A DNA stretch of 5,329 nucleotides. Source: Rubrivivax sp. Its GTDB lineage: Bacteria > Pseudomonadota > Gammaproteobacteria > Burkholderiales > Burkholderiaceae_C. The first letter of the stretch is position 1. Every line of letters begins with the position of its first letter. This document shows positions 4,568 through 5,329 of the stretch, piece by piece. The stretch lies in contig JADZCL010000108.1 of assembly GCA_020851615.1 (NCBI GenBank), positions 1 through 5,329 of the forward strand. The letters run 5' to 3'. A program made the position numbers and the translations under genes. Under the pieces are notes generated by a model. The model saw only the letters and a program-made list of their open reading frames with translations. It had not been told where the DNA came from and made no database searches.

Positions 4568-5329
4568 GCCGCTGGGCGCCGCTGGCGCGCCGTGCCTCAC
4601 TGCGCCGGCAATTGCTGCTGGGCATCCTGCTGCCGACGGTGGCGGTGGTGTCGCTGAACAGCGTCGTCCTGTACCGCCAGGCGCTGGCGGCAGCCGACAC
4701 CGCCTACGACCGCACGCTGCTCGCCACGGCCAAGTCGATCGGCGAGCAGCTTGGCGTGGTGGGCAGCGGCAGCGCCGCCCGCGTCGTCGCCTCGGTGCCC
4801 TACTCGGCGCTGGAGGCCTTCGAGGCCGACAGCCGCAGCCGGCTCTTCTACCGTGTACTCGGCTTCGCCGGCGAGCCGGTGTCCGGCTTCACCGACCTGC
4901 CGCCGCCGGACCGCCACCTGCCCGCGCGCAGTGTCTACGCCGCACTGGTGCACTTCTACGACGACACCTACCGGGGTGAGCCTGTGCGCATGGCGGTCCT
5001 GCTGCAGCCGGTGGCCAGCACCGACGCCCAGGGCATGGCCACGGTACAGGTGGCCGAGACGCTGGAGCTGCGCCAGACCCTGGCGCGGAGCATCCTCGTC
5101 GACACCGTCTGGCGCCAGGCCCTGCTGCTGGCGGTGATCGCCATCGTGGTGTTGTGGGTCGTGCAGCGCGTCACGCGCCCGGTGCGCGCGCTGAGCACAG
5201 CAATCGAGCAGCGCCAGGCCGGCGACCTCACGCCCATCGACCCCACGCAGGCACCGCGCGAGCTGCTGCCGCTGCTGGAGGCCACCAACCACGTCATGCA
5301 GCGGCTGGAGCACCTGCTCGCGCACCAGA
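4564..5329 (+). CDS. tctE: TctE-like sensor histidine kinase (N-terminal part)
   Basis: The first 255 codons of an inner-membrane sensor kinase are present; the catalytic half lies past the right edge. Arginine-rich residues 9-15 precede TM1 (about 16-36). A periplasmic region of about 150 residues follows, then TM2 (about 185-201, ALLLAVIAIVVLWVV) and a HAMP-like linker starting VTRPVRALSTAIEQR. The periplasmic part contains RSRLFYRVLGFAGEPVSGF, then DLPPP, the pattern of the 2CSK_N sensor domain of TctE-type kinases (usually YYRV...G...G..DLP). The visible end, MQRLEHLLAHQ, is where such kinases continue into the H-box, so the phosphorylatable histidine is probably only some 10-15 residues outside the window. 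The ATG overlaps the tctD stop codon. It is expected to sense a carboxylate in the periplasm and phosphorylate the adjacent regulator. A QseC/PmrB-type label is the alternative, but the sensor pattern favours TctE. Confidence 0.88.
   Translation, partial: MSRWAPLARRASLRRQLLLGILLPTVAVVSLNSVVLYRQALAAADTAYDRTLLATAKSIGEQLGVVGSGSAARVVASVPYSALEAFEADSRSRLFYRVLGFAGEPVSGFTDLPPPDRHLPARSVYAALVHFYDDTYRGEPVRMAVLLQPVASTDAQGMATVQVAETLELRQTLARSILVDTVWRQALLLAVIAIVVLWVVQRVTRPVRALSTAIEQRQAGDLTPIDPTQAPRELLPLLEATNHVMQRLEHLLAHQ

Noticed and set aside
4597..5325. Minus-strand frame of 242 codons opposite the sensor kinase
   Set aside because: It is His/Gln/Arg-rich antisense translation with no recognisable domain. 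The plus strand carries a clear kinase N-terminus coupled to the response regulator.
1..5329. CRISPR arrays, tRNA or rRNA genes, insertion sequences, integrase attachment sites
   Set aside because: I saw no regularly spaced repeats, cloverleaf-like sequences, transposase or integrase reading frames, or paired terminal repeats.

Overview
The window is very GC-rich (roughly 70% by eye), and its coding strands are dominated by codons ending in G or C. The gene content is a tripartite tricarboxylate transporter (TTT) with a TctDE-type two-component system and a Bug-family binding protein. This points to a betaproteobacterium of the Burkholderiales, perhaps near the Rubrivivax/Leptothrix/Comamonadaceae group. 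That placement is inferred from style and gene family, not from a database match.

Layout. Reading leftward on the minus strand from about 3128 are a GT1-type glycosyltransferase (1896-3128), tctC (814-1776), tctB (296-811) and the first 37 codons of tctA, which runs off the left edge (1-113). Reading rightward on the plus strand are a TetR-family regulator (3188-3799), a TctD-like OmpR-class response regulator (3899-4567) and a TctE-like sensor kinase (4564 to the right edge, cut just before its expected H-box). No stretch over 300 bases lacks a gene. The longest gap is the 182 bases between tctB and tctA, which holds several stem-loops.

How the genes work together. TctC binds a carboxylate in the periplasm and delivers it to the TctA/TctB membrane permease. 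TctE probably senses a related carboxylate and phosphorylates TctD, which would activate tctCBA. In many genomes tctDE and tctCBA sit directly back to back. Here a divergent TetR/glycosyltransferase pair lies between them. That pair shares a 59-base intergenic region containing a near-perfect 23-bp palindrome overlapping promoter-like sequence, so it looks like a self-contained repressor/enzyme module in which the repressor controls both itself and the glycosyltransferase.

All the genes belong to recognisable families, and I do not see a clearly new system. The points most worth a second look are the TetR/glycosyltransferase module and its operator, the hairpin-rich tctB-tctA gap with a perfect 13-bp stem, and the apparently leaderless start of the response regulator.
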